DNA from: Nitrincola sp048264025
GTDB taxonomy: Bacteria > Pseudomonadota > Gammaproteobacteria > Pseudomonadales > Balneatricaceae
NCBI RefSeq assembly: GCF_048264025.1
Contig: NZ_JBLXDN010000011.1
Span: 58,042 to 122,041 of the forward strand
DNA: 64,000 bases
Direction of reading: 5' to 3'
Below the pieces are notes generated by a model that was not told the DNA's origin, made no database searches, and saw only the letters and a program-made list of their open reading frames with translations. A program made the position numbers and the translations under genes. Each line of letters starts with the position of its first letter. Position 1 is the first letter of the stretch. Below are positions 43,107-52,694 of the stretch, in pieces.

Positions 43107-45221
43107 TCAAGGGCGGGTTATTTTTAATACTGCCCTTAAACGACGCAATTTCCTGATCACCGCCGCCAGGTGAACACGGTTACTCACCGCCAGATCCATC
43201 TGCACCTTGTAGATCTGCCCCTCATGCTCACCACTATCGATCTTCAGCAAGTTTGCACCTGCCTGGGAAACTGCCGAGGCTAGATTAGCAATAATACCGC
43301 GCTGAGACTCCACCTCCAGCAGCAATACGGCTGGATACTCATCCGCATCACTACCTGACCATTCGAGATAAATGCAGCGCTCCGGGTCATCACGTAAATC
43401 CCCCAGATTACTGCAATCGGTCCGATGCACCACCATCCCCTTGCCAGCACTTAGATAACCAACAATGGTATCCCCAGGGAGTGGATGACAGCAGCGCGCA
43501 TATTGCAACACCACTCCTTCAACGCCCTTGATGGCAATCGGTTTGCCGTTAACGCTCTGAGGTGATTCCTCATCACCGCCATCCGGCTTGAGCCGGCGTG
43601 CCACCACATAAGCCATGCGGTTACCCATACCTATGTCTTCGAGCAAATCCTGGAGCGAGAGGAGCTCAGCCTCTTGCAACAGCGCAGTCAGCTTTTCGGA
43701 ATCGACATGCTCTAAACTGGTACCGTAATTACTCAGGAACTGATTCAACAGGCGGCGCCCCAGCTCGACGGACTCATGGCGCTGTTGGTTCTTGAGAAAA
43801 TGTCGGATGCTGGATCGGGCTTTACCGGTTACCACAAAATTTAACCAGGCCATATTCGGCTGAGCACGTGGGGTTGTAACCACCTCAACCGTCTGACCGC
43901 TTTCAAGTGGCTGCGACAAAGGCGCCAGACGCCGATCAATCCGGCAGGACACACAGGAATTGCCTATATCTGTGTGCACGGCATAGGCAAAATCCACTGG
44001 CGTTGCCCCCTTGGGTAGTTCCAGAATGCGCCCTTTCGGAGTAAACACATAGACTTCATCCGGGAAGAGGTCTTTTTTCACATGCTCGATAAACTCCATC
44101 GAATCACCGGCACGTTCCTGCATTTCCAGCAGACCTTTGACCCATTTGCGCGCACGGTTGTAGGATCCCACCGCACTGTCTGAATCACCGTATACTTTAT
44201 AGTGACTGTGTTCCGCTATACCCTGGCTGGCGACCGCATCCATTTCACGGGTACGTATCTGCACTTCGATAGTAATGTCTTTAGCACCGAACAGATCGGT
44301 ATGTAATGACTGGTAACCGTTAGCTTTCGGAATGGCGATATAGTCTTTAAAGCGGCCGGGTACGGGTTTATACAGATTATGCACAGCACCCAGTATGCGG
44401 TAACAATCATCGACGCTTTCGGTGACGATACGGAAGGCAAACACATCCATAATATCAACGAAGGCTTTACGCTGGGTTTTCATCTTTTTATAGATGCTAT
44501 AGAGGTGCTTTTCTCGCCCTGCGACCGAGCCGGACAGCCCTTCCATTTTCAAACGATTATCGATGGCCTTTTCAATACTGGAGATGACATCCTTGCGCTG
44601 GCCTCGTGCCTTTACTACCGCACGGCGAATATACTTAGCCCGCATCGGATAGTAAGCCTGAAAGGCCAGATCTTCCAACTCAACCTGCAGGTCACGCATA
44701 CCCAGTCGCGCAGCCACTGGAGAATAGATATCCAGCGTTTCACGAGCAATACGGCGCTGCTTTTCAGGTGGCATCGCACCCAGAGTACGCATGTTATGAA
44801 GACGGTCAGACAGTTTGACGATAATGACACGGATATCCTCCGCCATCGCCAGTACCATTTTTTGAAAGTTTTCCGCTTGGGCTTCAGCTCGGGTTTCAAA
44901 TTCAAGGTGGGTCAGCTTGGAGACACCATCCACTATATCAGCGACGGATTGGCCAAACTGCTCGGAAATCCCCTGATAGCAAATATCGGTATCTTCAATA
45001 ACATCATGCAGCATGGCTGACATCAGGCTCGGATGATCCATGTGCATACTGGCAAGAATGGAGGCTACTGCCAGAGGATGGGTGACATAGGGCTCGCCGC
45101 TTTTACGACGTTGTCCATCATGGGCTTGCTCAGCGTAATAGTAGGCACGCCGCACCAAATTAATCTGGTTCGGATCAAGATATTCAGTCAGACGCTGAGA
45201 AAGATCGTCAATTGTCGGCAT
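43107..45221 (-). CDS. spoT: Bifunctional (p)ppGpp synthetase/hydrolase SpoT
   Basis: The 704-residue protein has an HD hydrolase domain (MLHDVIEDTD, catalytic HD near 72-73 and ED near 76-77) and a synthetase domain (GRFKDYIAIPKANGYQSLHT and EVQIRTREMD). TGS (VYVFTPKGRILELPKGATPVDFAYA) and ACT regions follow. It adjusts the alarmone level in starvation. ATG 45221 is chosen because GGAGGGG lies just upstream. rpoZ follows the usual gmk-rpoZ-spoT order. Confidence 0.95.
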   Translation of the reverse strand: MPTIDDLSQRLTEYLDPNQINLVRRAYYYAEQAHDGQRRKSGEPYVTHPLAVASILASMHMDHPSLMSAMLHDVIEDTDICYQGISEQFGQSVADIVDGVSKLTHLEFETRAEAQAENFQKMVLAMAEDIRVIIVKLSDRLHNMRTLGAMPPEKQRRIARETLDIYSPVAARLGMRDLQVELEDLAFQAYYPMRAKYIRRAVVKARGQRKDVISSIEKAIDNRLKMEGLSGSVAGREKHLYSIYKKMKTQRKAFVDIMDVFAFRIVTESVDDCYRILGAVHNLYKPVPGRFKDYIAIPKANGYQSLHTDLFGAKDITIEVQIRTREMDAVASQGIAEHSHYKVYGDSDSAVGSYNRARKWVKGLLEMQERAGDSMEFIEHVKKDLFPDEVYVFTPKGRILELPKGATPVDFAYAVHTDIGNSCVSCRIDRRLAPLSQPLESGQTVEVVTTPRAQPNMAWLNFVVTGKARSSIRHFLKNQQRHESVELGRRLLNQFLSNYGTSLEHVDSEKLTALLQEAELLSLQDLLEDIGMGNRMAYVVARRLKPDGGDEESPQSVNGKPIAIKGVEGVVLQYARCCHPLPGDTIVGYLSAGKGMVVHRTDCSNLGDLRDDPERCIYLEWSGSDADEYPAVLLLEVESQRGIIANLASAVSQAGANLLKIDSGEHEGQIYKVQMDLAVSNRVHLAAVIRKLRRLRAVLKITRP

Positions 45222-45306
45222 CACCCCTCCCGTATTCAGACCAGCTATTCAGAAAAAATAACTGCCCTGCCAAGATGATGCCGCATAAGTGAAGTAATTG
45301 GAAGAA

Positions 45307-45519
45307 TCAGAACTCGTCAGCTTCTTCAAGCACTGAGCGGTCAATCAAGCCTGCGCTGATTTCCCGTAACGCCACAACGGTGGGCTTATCATTTTCCCAG
45401 TCTACTTTGGGATCTTTGCCGCCTATAGCTAACTGACGCGCACGCTTTGACGCTACCATTACCAGCTCAAAACGGTTTTCTAAATTATCAAGACAATCTT
45501 CAACAGTTACTCGGGCCAT
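45307..45519 (-). CDS. rpoZ: RNA polymerase omega subunit
   Basis: The 70-residue protein matches omega with MARVTVEDCLDNLENRFELV, RARQL and KPTVVALREI. It helps assemble RNA polymerase and takes part in ppGpp binding. It lies between gmk and spoT, the conserved order, and has a GAGGTTGGT site before the ATG. Confidence 0.95.
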   Translation of the reverse strand: MARVTVEDCLDNLENRFELVMVASKRARQLAIGGKDPKVDWENDKPTVVALREISAGLIDRSVLEEADEF

Positions 45520-45574
45520 ACCAACCTCAGGATTCGGGGCATAAAAGATGCAATAGTTTACGAAATGACCAGTT

Positions 45575-46192
45575 TCACGACAAGAGCTCAGACAACAAGC
45601 CAGCGTGTTTTATCTGCTGAGCATCCTGTCTTAACCGCCTGGCGATGAACACACTGTGAAGTTCTTCAAGGGCTTGGTCAAAATCATCATTGATTATAAC
45701 ATAATCAAACTCAGGATAATGGCTCATCTCATCAACAGCCTTAGACATTCTCAGCGCAATCACTGACTCGTCATCCTGCCCCCGCCCCTTGAGGCGCTGC
45801 TCCAATGCCTGACGCCCTGGTGGCAGGATAAACACTGACACGGCTCCACGCATCAAACGGCGTACTTGCTGGGCGCCCTGCCAGTCAATTTCCAAAATCA
45901 CATCAACTCCATTTGCCAACTGATCCTTAACCCAGGCCTGAGAAGTACCGTATTTATTGCCAAACACATCAGCATATTCCAGAAACTGCCCCAACCCGAT
46001 CATCTCATCAAAGGTTGCGTGACTGACAAAATTATAATCGCGTCCCTCTACCTCTCCTGCACGTGGAGAGCGAGTTGTGTGTGAAACGGATACACGCACA
46101 CCGGTATCCTTTTGCAGAAGCGCTTTAACCAGACTGGTTTTACCCGCACCTGAGGGGGCTGAAATGATAAAAAGTGTTCCTGGCGTATTCAT
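45575..46192 (-). CDS. gmk: Guanylate kinase
   Basis: The 205-residue enzyme converts GMP to GDP with ATP. The P-loop is SAPSGAGKTSLV (10-21). The GMP-binding part carries SHTTRSPRAGEVEGRDY and FLEYADVFGNKYGTS. It is first of the gmk-rpoZ-spoT run. The usual neighbour yicC lies 14 kb away, beyond an accessory stretch. Confidence 0.95.
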   Translation of the reverse strand: MNTPGTLFIISAPSGAGKTSLVKALLQKDTGVRVSVSHTTRSPRAGEVEGRDYNFVSHATFDEMIGLGQFLEYADVFGNKYGTSQAWVKDQLANGVDVILEIDWQGAQQVRRLMRGAVSVFILPPGRQALEQRLKGRGQDDESVIALRMSKAVDEMSHYPEFDYVIINDDFDQALEELHSVFIARRLRQDAQQIKHAGLLSELLS

Positions 46193-46384
46193 GCCGTGAT
46201 CCTGAATAAAATTGTCATTAAATAAAATTACTGTTCAGTGTATTTTGTTGATTAATAGTAAAACATCTTACTTACTAGATAATGATTAAATCACAGACTA
46301 GGCTTTAATGTTACTGAACACAAATGCGGCTTCGGCGCCCATCTGGGCTTGTAGGATAGGATTATTTCACGAGGAACCGACAAC
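46193..46384. promoter_or_regulatory. Intergenic region gmk / ABC transporter operon
   Basis: No gene is seen in these 192 AT-rich bases, which are divergent between gmk and the transporter operon. A partial inverted pair, TGTTCAGT and ACTGAACA, occurs in it. The binding-protein gene has GAGGAA before its ATG. Confidence 0.4.
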
Positions 46385-47968
46385 ATGAAGAAAACATTTC
46401 GCGCTTTCACACTGGGTACAACTATTTCGCTGCTGATGGTCTGTGGCGCTAATGCCCAAACGCTTCGCTGGGCCAGTGCAGGTGACTCACTTACCTTTGA
46501 TCCGCACTCACAGAACCATGGACAGACTCATGCTATCGCACATCAGATTTATAACCCGCTTATCTACTTGGATCTGAATTCTGAAATGCAGCCAGGCTTG
46601 GCTGTATCTTGGGAAGTGACCGACAACCCTAATGTTTGGGAGTTTAAGCTGAGAGAGGGAGTCACCTTCCATGACGGCACGCCTTTAACCGCCGATGATG
46701 TGGTGTTCTCGTTTCAGCGTGCCCAGCACCCCAACTCCGATATGCGCACTCTGATCAGCTCAGTCGTTGATGTACGCGCTGTTGATCCCCTAACAGTGCA
46801 TATCGAAACGAATGGTCCAACTCCACTACTACCGAATAATCTGACTAACCTGTTTATCATGAGCAAGGCATGGGCAGAAGCTAATAATGTGACCACCCCG
46901 CAAGATTATTCAGCTGGCGAAGAAAACTTCGCTGTACGAAATGCCAATGGAACCGGCCCCTTCCGTTTGGTCAGTCGCGACCCAGATGTACGAACTGAAA
47001 TGGTGCGCAATGATGAATACTGGGGCATAGAAGAGTTTCCAATGGAAATCAGCCGTGTAGTGCTGACTCCGATTCAGTCTGCTGCAACGCGCGCGGCTGC
47101 CATGCTGTCAGGTGAGATTGACTTCCTTCAGGATGTACCAGTACAAGATATCAACCGCCTGGACAGCTCCGACAATATTGTCATGCTATCGGCCCCAGAA
47201 AACCGGACAATTTTTTTCGGCTTAGATCAGGGTAGCGAAGAGCTACAGTCCTCTGATGTTAAAGGAAAAAACCCCTTTGCAGATCGCCGTGTACGTGAAG
47301 CGATGAATATTGCTATTAACCGTCAGGCGATTCAGCAGGTAGTCATGCGCGGTCAATCAGTCCCTGCAGGCATGATTGCGCCCTCGTTTGTGAACGGCTA
47401 CACAGCTGAACTCGATACTGTGCCCGAAACTGACGTCAACCGTGCCAAAACACTCTTGGCAGAAGCCGGTTACCCGGATGGATTTAACGTCACCCTGACC
47501 TGTACCAATGACCGCTATGTCAATGATGAAGCGATCTGTCAGGCTGTTACAGGCATGCTGGGTCAGGCAGGCATTAATGTACGCTTAGACGCACGCGCTA
47601 ACAGCATCCACTTCGCCGAACTGCAACAGGGCGAATTGGAGTTCTACATCCTTGGCTGGGCTGTTCCACCGCTGGATTCTCACTATGTGTTTGATTTCCT
47701 GTTGGAAACAAAAACAGCAGATACCGGCGCATGGAACTTTACCGGCTGGTCTAATGAGGAATTTGACAGCCTATCTCGTGCACTGCCAACTGAAACCGAC
47801 CTAGATGAGCGTAACGCAAAAATCGCACGTGCCTGGGAAATTGCTCAGGAAGAGATTGTCTACCTGCCAGTCCATCATCAAGTGTTAAATTGGGCGGTTC
47901 GTCAAGACATAGACTTTGCTGTGCAGTCCCAGAACCAACCCATGCTCAAGTACCTGAAATTCAAGTAA
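46385..47968 (+). CDS. Family 5 extracellular solute-binding protein (peptide/nickel type ABC transporter)
   Basis: The 527-residue periplasmic protein has a signal peptide (cleaved near ANAQ) and the SBP family 5 patterns QIYNPLIYLD, FKLREGVTFHDGTPLTADDV and ADRRVREAMNIAINR. It captures oligopeptides or related ligands for the permease and ATPases encoded next. The ligand is not deducible. It is the first gene of a five-gene operon (46385-52039). Confidence 0.9.
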   Translation: MKKTFRAFTLGTTISLLMVCGANAQTLRWASAGDSLTFDPHSQNHGQTHAIAHQIYNPLIYLDLNSEMQPGLAVSWEVTDNPNVWEFKLREGVTFHDGTPLTADDVVFSFQRAQHPNSDMRTLISSVVDVRAVDPLTVHIETNGPTPLLPNNLTNLFIMSKAWAEANNVTTPQDYSAGEENFAVRNANGTGPFRLVSRDPDVRTEMVRNDEYWGIEEFPMEISRVVLTPIQSAATRAAAMLSGEIDFLQDVPVQDINRLDSSDNIVMLSAPENRTIFFGLDQGSEELQSSDVKGKNPFADRRVREAMNIAINRQAIQQVVMRGQSVPAGMIAPSFVNGYTAELDTVPETDVNRAKTLLAEAGYPDGFNVTLTCTNDRYVNDEAICQAVTGMLGQAGINVRLDARANSIHFAELQQGELEFYILGWAVPPLDSHYVFDFLLETKTADTGAWNFTGWSNEEFDSLSRALPTETDLDERNAKIARAWEIAQEEIVYLPVHHQVLNWAVRQDIDFAVQSQNQPMLKYLKFK

Positions 47969-47973
47969 CTCTA

Positions 47974-48015
47974 AAACCCGCCACCCTGGGCAACGCTAGC
48001 AAGGGTGGCGGGTTT
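47974..48015 (+). terminator. Attenuator-like hairpin after the binding-protein gene
   Basis: CCCGCCACCCT (47977-47987) and AGGGTGGCGGG (48002-48012) form an 11-bp stem, flanked by AAA and TTT, then TTCTT. It lies between the binding-protein gene and the first permease gene of the operon. Partial termination would favour the binding protein. Confidence 0.85.
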
Positions 48016-48041
48016 CTTCTGGTTCAGATGAGCATAGCACT

Positions 48042-49028
48042 ATGATTGCAATGTTGATTCGCCGCCTAATTCAGGCGGTTCTGGTAATGTTGGTGGTGGC
48101 CTTCATCTCCTTCAGTTTATTCCAGTTTGTCGGTGATCCAATTAATAATATGGTGGGCCAAGAATCCAGTCAGCAGGATCGTGCCGAATTGCGTGAACGA
48201 CTGGGGCTGAATGACCCCATCCCGATTCAGTTTTTCCGTTTTGTTGGCAATGCTGTTCAGGGCGAGTTTGGTATCTCATATCGTATGGCGCGCCCCGTAT
48301 CAGAGGTCATCGCTGAGCGCTTGCCTGCCACACTTGAGCTGGCTCTGATATCAGGCGTACTCGCGATTAGCCTTGGTATTGGTCTGGGCGTCTACACGGC
48401 ATTAAGGCGTGACGGCTGGTTAAGCCACTTCATTATGTCGTCATCATTGATTGGCGTGTCACTGCCCACTTTTTTGATTGGTATTTTGCTTATCTACCTG
48501 TTTTCCGTGGAGCTACAGTGGCTACCTTCGTTTGGTCGGGGTGAAACGGTACAAATCACCGATAACTGGAGCACTGGCTTGCTCACAGTCTCTGGTTGGA
48601 AATCACTGATTTTACCATCAATTACCCTGGGCTTATTTCAGCTCACTCTACTGATGCGACTCGTACGCGCAGAAATGCTGGAAGTATTGCGTACCGACTA
48701 CATCAAGTTTGCCCGCGCACGAGGTATCAAACAACGTTCTATACACTTTCGCCATGCCCTGAAAAACACCCTGTTGCCGGTCATTACCATTGCCGGTTTG
48801 CAGCTCGGCTCGATCATCGCCTTTGCGATCATCACTGAAACCGTGTTTCAGTGGCCTGGCGTTGGATTGCTGTTTATCAACGCCATACGTTTTGTCGATA
48901 TTCCGTTTATGTCGGCCTATTTGCTATTGATTGCCTTGGTTTTTGTCGCAATCAACCTGATCGTGGACCTGCTGTATTTTGCTGTTGATCCTCGTCTTCG
49001 CACAGTTAAGCGTAGTGCCGGACGCTGA
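48042..49028 (+). CDS. DppB-like ABC transporter permease
   Basis: The 328-residue membrane protein matches the first permease of peptide/nickel transporters: an N-terminal helix with FISFSLFQFVGDP, a periplasmic loop, and the EAA-type cytoplasmic loop YIKFARARGIKQRSIHFRHALKNT spread across 236-260. It pairs with the next gene's product to form the channel. Confidence 0.9.
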   Translation: MIAMLIRRLIQAVLVMLVVAFISFSLFQFVGDPINNMVGQESSQQDRAELRERLGLNDPIPIQFFRFVGNAVQGEFGISYRMARPVSEVIAERLPATLELALISGVLAISLGIGLGVYTALRRDGWLSHFIMSSSLIGVSLPTFLIGILLIYLFSVELQWLPSFGRGETVQITDNWSTGLLTVSGWKSLILPSITLGLFQLTLLMRLVRAEMLEVLRTDYIKFARARGIKQRSIHFRHALKNTLLPVITIAGLQLGSIIAFAIITETVFQWPGVGLLFINAIRFVDIPFMSAYLLLIALVFVAINLIVDLLYFAVDPRLRTVKRSAGR

Positions 49029-49057
49029 TTTATAATGTTTTATGTGAGTAAGTGGCT

Positions 49058-50011
49058 ATGACTGATCAAACCACACCTGCGACACCGCCAGCCAATGACG
49101 GCGTGTTTCGACGTATCCTGGATAGTGACCTGTTTTATGACTTCAGCCGCCGTCCCATTATCATCCTTTCGGCCCTGGTGACACTGGTGATTATTCTTGC
49201 ATCAGCCTTAGCGCCCTGGATCGCTCCACACACCCCTTTTGACCCCTCCAGTCTAAATCTAATGGATGGTTTTACTCCACCCATGGAGCCGAATGCCTTT
49301 ACTGGAAACGTTTACTGGATGGGAACAGACAGCCAAGGGCGGGATATTTTTTCAGCCATTCTTTATGGTGCACGCATCTCTCTACTGGTTGGCTTTGCAG
49401 CCGTGGCCTTTGCAGCCATCCTGGGAATTACCTTAGGGCTGATTGCTGGCTACAAAGGTGGGTGGGTAGATACCCTGATCATGCGCATTGCTGATGTGCA
49501 GTTGAGTTTTCCAGCCATTCTCGTCGCACTGCTGATTTTTGGTATTACCAAAAGTCTGATACCGAGAGAGATGCAGGAGCAAGCTGCTATCTATGTATTG
49601 ATTCTGTCAATTGGCTTGAGTGATTGGGTGCAATATGCCCGTACTGTGCGAAGCTCTACACTAGCCGAAAAGAATAAAGAGTACGTGCAAGCCGCACGTC
49701 TGTTTGGCGTCTCATCAATACGCATCCTTGCACGCCATATTTTACCGAATGTGATGGGGCCGGTGATGGTTATCGGCACGATCGGCTTGGCATTAGCCAT
49801 TATTCTGGAATCAACACTCTCTTTCCTCGGTGTGGGTGTACCCGCAACACAGCCAAGTCTTGGTACCTTAATTCGTGTTGGTAATGAATTTTTATTCTCC
49901 GGCGAGTGGTGGATTACCCTTTTCCCTGGCATCACCTTGTTGATCCTGGCGTTATCAGTCAACCTGCTAGGTGATTGGTTACGTGATGCCCTGAACCCAA
50001 GGTTACGCTGA
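49058..50011 (+). CDS. DppC-like ABC transporter permease
   Basis: The roughly 317-residue membrane protein is the second permease. It has an N-terminal helix, the periplasmic stretch NVYWMGTDSQGRDIFSAILY, and the EAA loop YVQAARLFGVSSIRILARHI. ATG 49058 is chosen; a GTG two codons earlier is possible. The ATPase gene starts one base after its stop. Confidence 0.9.
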   Translation: MTDQTTPATPPANDGVFRRILDSDLFYDFSRRPIIILSALVTLVIILASALAPWIAPHTPFDPSSLNLMDGFTPPMEPNAFTGNVYWMGTDSQGRDIFSAILYGARISLLVGFAAVAFAAILGITLGLIAGYKGGWVDTLIMRIADVQLSFPAILVALLIFGITKSLIPREMQEQAAIYVLILSIGLSDWVQYARTVRSSTLAEKNKEYVQAARLFGVSSIRILARHILPNVMGPVMVIGTIGLALAIILESTLSFLGVGVPATQPSLGTLIRVGNEFLFSGEWWITLFPGITLLILALSVNLLGDWLRDALNPRLR

Positions 50012-50012
50012 T

Positions 50013-50987
50013 ATGACGCAAGCGCTGCTCTCAGTCCGGGATCTTGTTGTCGAGTTCCCAAAACGCAAAACACACCTCACCGCACTGGATCATGTTTCAT
50101 TTGAAATACAACCCGGCGAGATACTCGGTATGGTGGGTGAATCCGGTGCCGGAAAGTCTCTCACCGGCGCTGCCATTATTGGCCTGCTGGAACCACCCGG
50201 CCATATTGCCTCTGGCGAAATCTGGTTGCACGATCAACGCATTGATCAACTACCCTATGAACAACTTCGTCGCCTACGCGGTAAACGGATTGCGATGATT
50301 TTTCAGGATCCGCTAACGTCGCTCAATCCAATTCTGACCATTGCAGACCAATTAATTGAAACCATTCAAACACATCTTCCCTTGAATGATAAAGAAGCAA
50401 AGGCACGCGCAATTAAACTGCTGGATGAAGTGGGTATTCCTGCAGCAGCACAGCGCATTGATGACTATCCACATCAATTTTCCGGTGGCATGCGCCAGCG
50501 GGTGGTCATCGCACTGGCTTTGGCAGGTGAGCCAGAGCTTATTATTGCCGATGAACCCACCACGGCATTGGATGTATCTGTTCAAGCGCAAATTATCGAT
50601 GTCCTCAAGCGCTTGTGCCATGAGCATGATACAGCGGTCATGCTGGTCACCCATGATATGGGTGTCATAGCCGAAGCCTGTGATCGTGTCGCGGTCATGT
50701 ATGCGGGTCGCATCGCAGAAATCGGAGATGTGCGCCAGATCGTCAAACACCCTCAACATCCCTATACACAGGGGCTAATGGGTTCTATTCCATCCATCGC
50801 ACAACGTGTCGACCGACTAGTACAAATACCCGGCAGCATGCCGCGACTGGATGCCATACCGCCCGGCTGCGCCTTCAATCCACGCTGTACGCAGCGTATT
50901 GCACAGTGCACAGAAGAACGCCCAAGCCTGATTGCAACCGACCAGGGACAAGTCGCCTGCTGGCTATATCAAGGAGCGACGCTATGA
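50013..50987 (+). CDS. DppD-like ABC transporter ATPase
   Basis: The 324-residue ATPase has Walker A GESGAGKS, signature FSGGMRQRV, Walker B LIIADEPTTALD, and the C-terminal oligopeptide-transporter extension with CAFNPRC and C-rich ends that binds an iron-sulfur cluster in relatives. Its stop overlaps the next start (ATGA, 50984-50987). Confidence 0.92.
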   Translation: MTQALLSVRDLVVEFPKRKTHLTALDHVSFEIQPGEILGMVGESGAGKSLTGAAIIGLLEPPGHIASGEIWLHDQRIDQLPYEQLRRLRGKRIAMIFQDPLTSLNPILTIADQLIETIQTHLPLNDKEAKARAIKLLDEVGIPAAAQRIDDYPHQFSGGMRQRVVIALALAGEPELIIADEPTTALDVSVQAQIIDVLKRLCHEHDTAVMLVTHDMGVIAEACDRVAVMYAGRIAEIGDVRQIVKHPQHPYTQGLMGSIPSIAQRVDRLVQIPGSMPRLDAIPPGCAFNPRCTQRIAQCTEERPSLIATDQGQVACWLYQGATL

Positions 50988-52039
50988 GTGCTTCTGCGTT
51001 ACAGGAACAAATTTTGACGAAACAACCTTTGTTACAGGTCAACGATCTGTCATGCCACTTTGACGTATCAAAACCCTGGCTAAACCGTGTTTTGGAAGGT
51101 GAACCACAACGCTTTCTAACCGCCGTGGATCAGGTCTCCTTTAGCATCAATTCGGGTGAAACCTTTGCCTTGGTCGGAGAGTCTGGCTCGGGCAAATCTA
51201 CCATTGCCAAGTTGATCGTGGATCTCATTCATCCCTCCTCTGGCGAAATACGCTTCGATGGCAAAACTCTGCACGAAACCCACGGTGAAGACTTTAAAAC
51301 CCTCAGACGCCGGATTCAGATGATATTTCAGGACCCCTTCGCCAGTTTAAATCCGCGCTGGCGTGTGGGTGATATTATCGCAGAACCCATCCATGCCTTC
51401 GGACTTGCAAAGAAACCCTCTCAAGTCACTCACACTGTAGAAGAACTGCTCGAGAAAGTGGGGCTGGCAGGGCGCGACCGATTCAAATATCCACATGAGT
51501 TTTCAGGCGGGCAACGCCAGCGAATTGCCATTGCCCGAGCGCTTTCAGCCCAGCCTGACTTTTTAGTCTGTGATGAACCCACTTCGGCACTGGATGTGTC
51601 GGTACAAGCACAGATTTTGAATTTGATGCGAGACTTACAAGATGAGTTTGGACTCACTTACCTGTTTATCAGTCACGACCTGTCGGTGGTTAAGCACATG
51701 GCTGACCGTATCGGCGTACTTTATCTGGGCTCAATGGTTGAGAATTCACCTAGCGACCAGCTTTTCACTCAACCAGCGCACCCCTATACACGGATGTTGC
51801 TAGATGCCATCCCTGATCATGAGATGAGTGGACGCCAACGCAAACAGGTCACAGGTGAAATCCCCAGTCCAATCAATCCACCGTCAGGCTGTACCTTTCA
51901 TCCACGCTGTGAGTTTGCCGATGCCATGTGTAAGCAAAAACGACCCGGTATTATTGCGCATGAAGCCAGCTTGGTTTCCTGCTGGGCTGTTGAGCAAGGA
52001 CGGATACTACAAAACGGGCCGGTTTGTTCGAAACGATAA
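50984..52039 (+). CDS. DppF-like ABC transporter ATPase
   Basis: The start is ATG 50984 (MSASALQEQ), overlapping the preceding stop. A longer in-frame reading from 50906 would lie inside the upstream gene. The 351-residue protein has Walker A GESGSGKST, FSGGQRQRI, FLVCDEPTSALD and the C-terminal extension with CTFHPRCEF. It ends the transporter operon, and its last 33 bases overlap the 3' end of the opposite GGDEF gene. Confidence 0.92.
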   Translation: MSASALQEQILTKQPLLQVNDLSCHFDVSKPWLNRVLEGEPQRFLTAVDQVSFSINSGETFALVGESGSGKSTIAKLIVDLIHPSSGEIRFDGKTLHETHGEDFKTLRRRIQMIFQDPFASLNPRWRVGDIIAEPIHAFGLAKKPSQVTHTVEELLEKVGLAGRDRFKYPHEFSGGQRQRIAIARALSAQPDFLVCDEPTSALDVSVQAQILNLMRDLQDEFGLTYLFISHDLSVVKHMADRIGVLYLGSMVENSPSDQLFTQPAHPYTRMLLDAIPDHEMSGRQRKQVTGEIPSPINPPSGCTFHPRCEFADAMCKQKRPGIIAHEASLVSCWAVEQGRILQNGPVCSKR

Positions 52040-52582
52040 GCACGCTTCCACACGGTTACGACCCGCATGTTTAGCTTGATACAAGGCGGTATCGGCACGT
52101 TGCAACAGGTTCTCGAACTGCGGGTCCGAGATGAGGAATTCACTGACACCTAAACTGATGGTAATGGCTCGATCATATTGCGGAAAGCAAGTACAGAGCT
52201 CTCTGAACACCACCTCCCGCATGCGCTCCGCCAGATGCAGTGCTTTCTCCATCGCCGTATTTGGCAACACTACGATAAACTCTTCCCCGCCAAAGCGAGC
52301 CAACAGATCATTCTCCCGCAGGGTTTGATGGCAAATATCACACAAGGTGGCCAGCACCTGATCTCCCATTAAATGCCCGAAGCGATCATTGATCTGCTTG
52401 AAGTGGTCAAGATCAAACAAAATCAGTGATGTGGGGTGGTTATAACGCTGAAACTCGCTGAAACGACTCTGCAACAGATCAAATAGCGGACGCCGGTTTG
52501 CCACGCGGGTTAAGGGATCGGTCTGACTGGCCTCCAACAACTCTTTTTCCAGTTGTTTGCGGAGAGTAATGTTTCGTGCCAC
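52007..52582 (-). pseudogene. Diguanylate cyclase (GGDEF), truncated at the 5' end
   Basis: The frame from GTG 52582 gives 191 residues: a GGDEF domain with FDLDHFKQIND, a product-inhibition site REND (89-92), ARFGGEEF (active site 98-102), and YQAKHAGRNRVE. The domain is complete and could make cyclic di-GMP. Its N-terminus reads WVARNITLRKQLEKELLEA, the usual junction after a PAS domain. The open frame reaches back only to about 52678, so the sensor part is missing. The gene is best seen as the leftover 3' half of a PAS-GGDEF protein. It might still be expressed. Confidence 0.75.
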
Positions 52583-52694
52583 CCAGATTACAGCTGGTCC
52601 GCATTTAGGCTCATGAGCAGGCTTCCAGTAGCTAATTCTTCTATAAACTATGGCATATTCTAGGGATTTGATGCTTGATTACTACTTGGACGTA

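Noticed and set aside
43095..43130. Hairpin AAGGGC/GCCCTT between the asparaginase-like gene and spoT
   Set aside because: It lies mostly inside the spoT coding end and has internal mismatches. Terminator function is doubtful.
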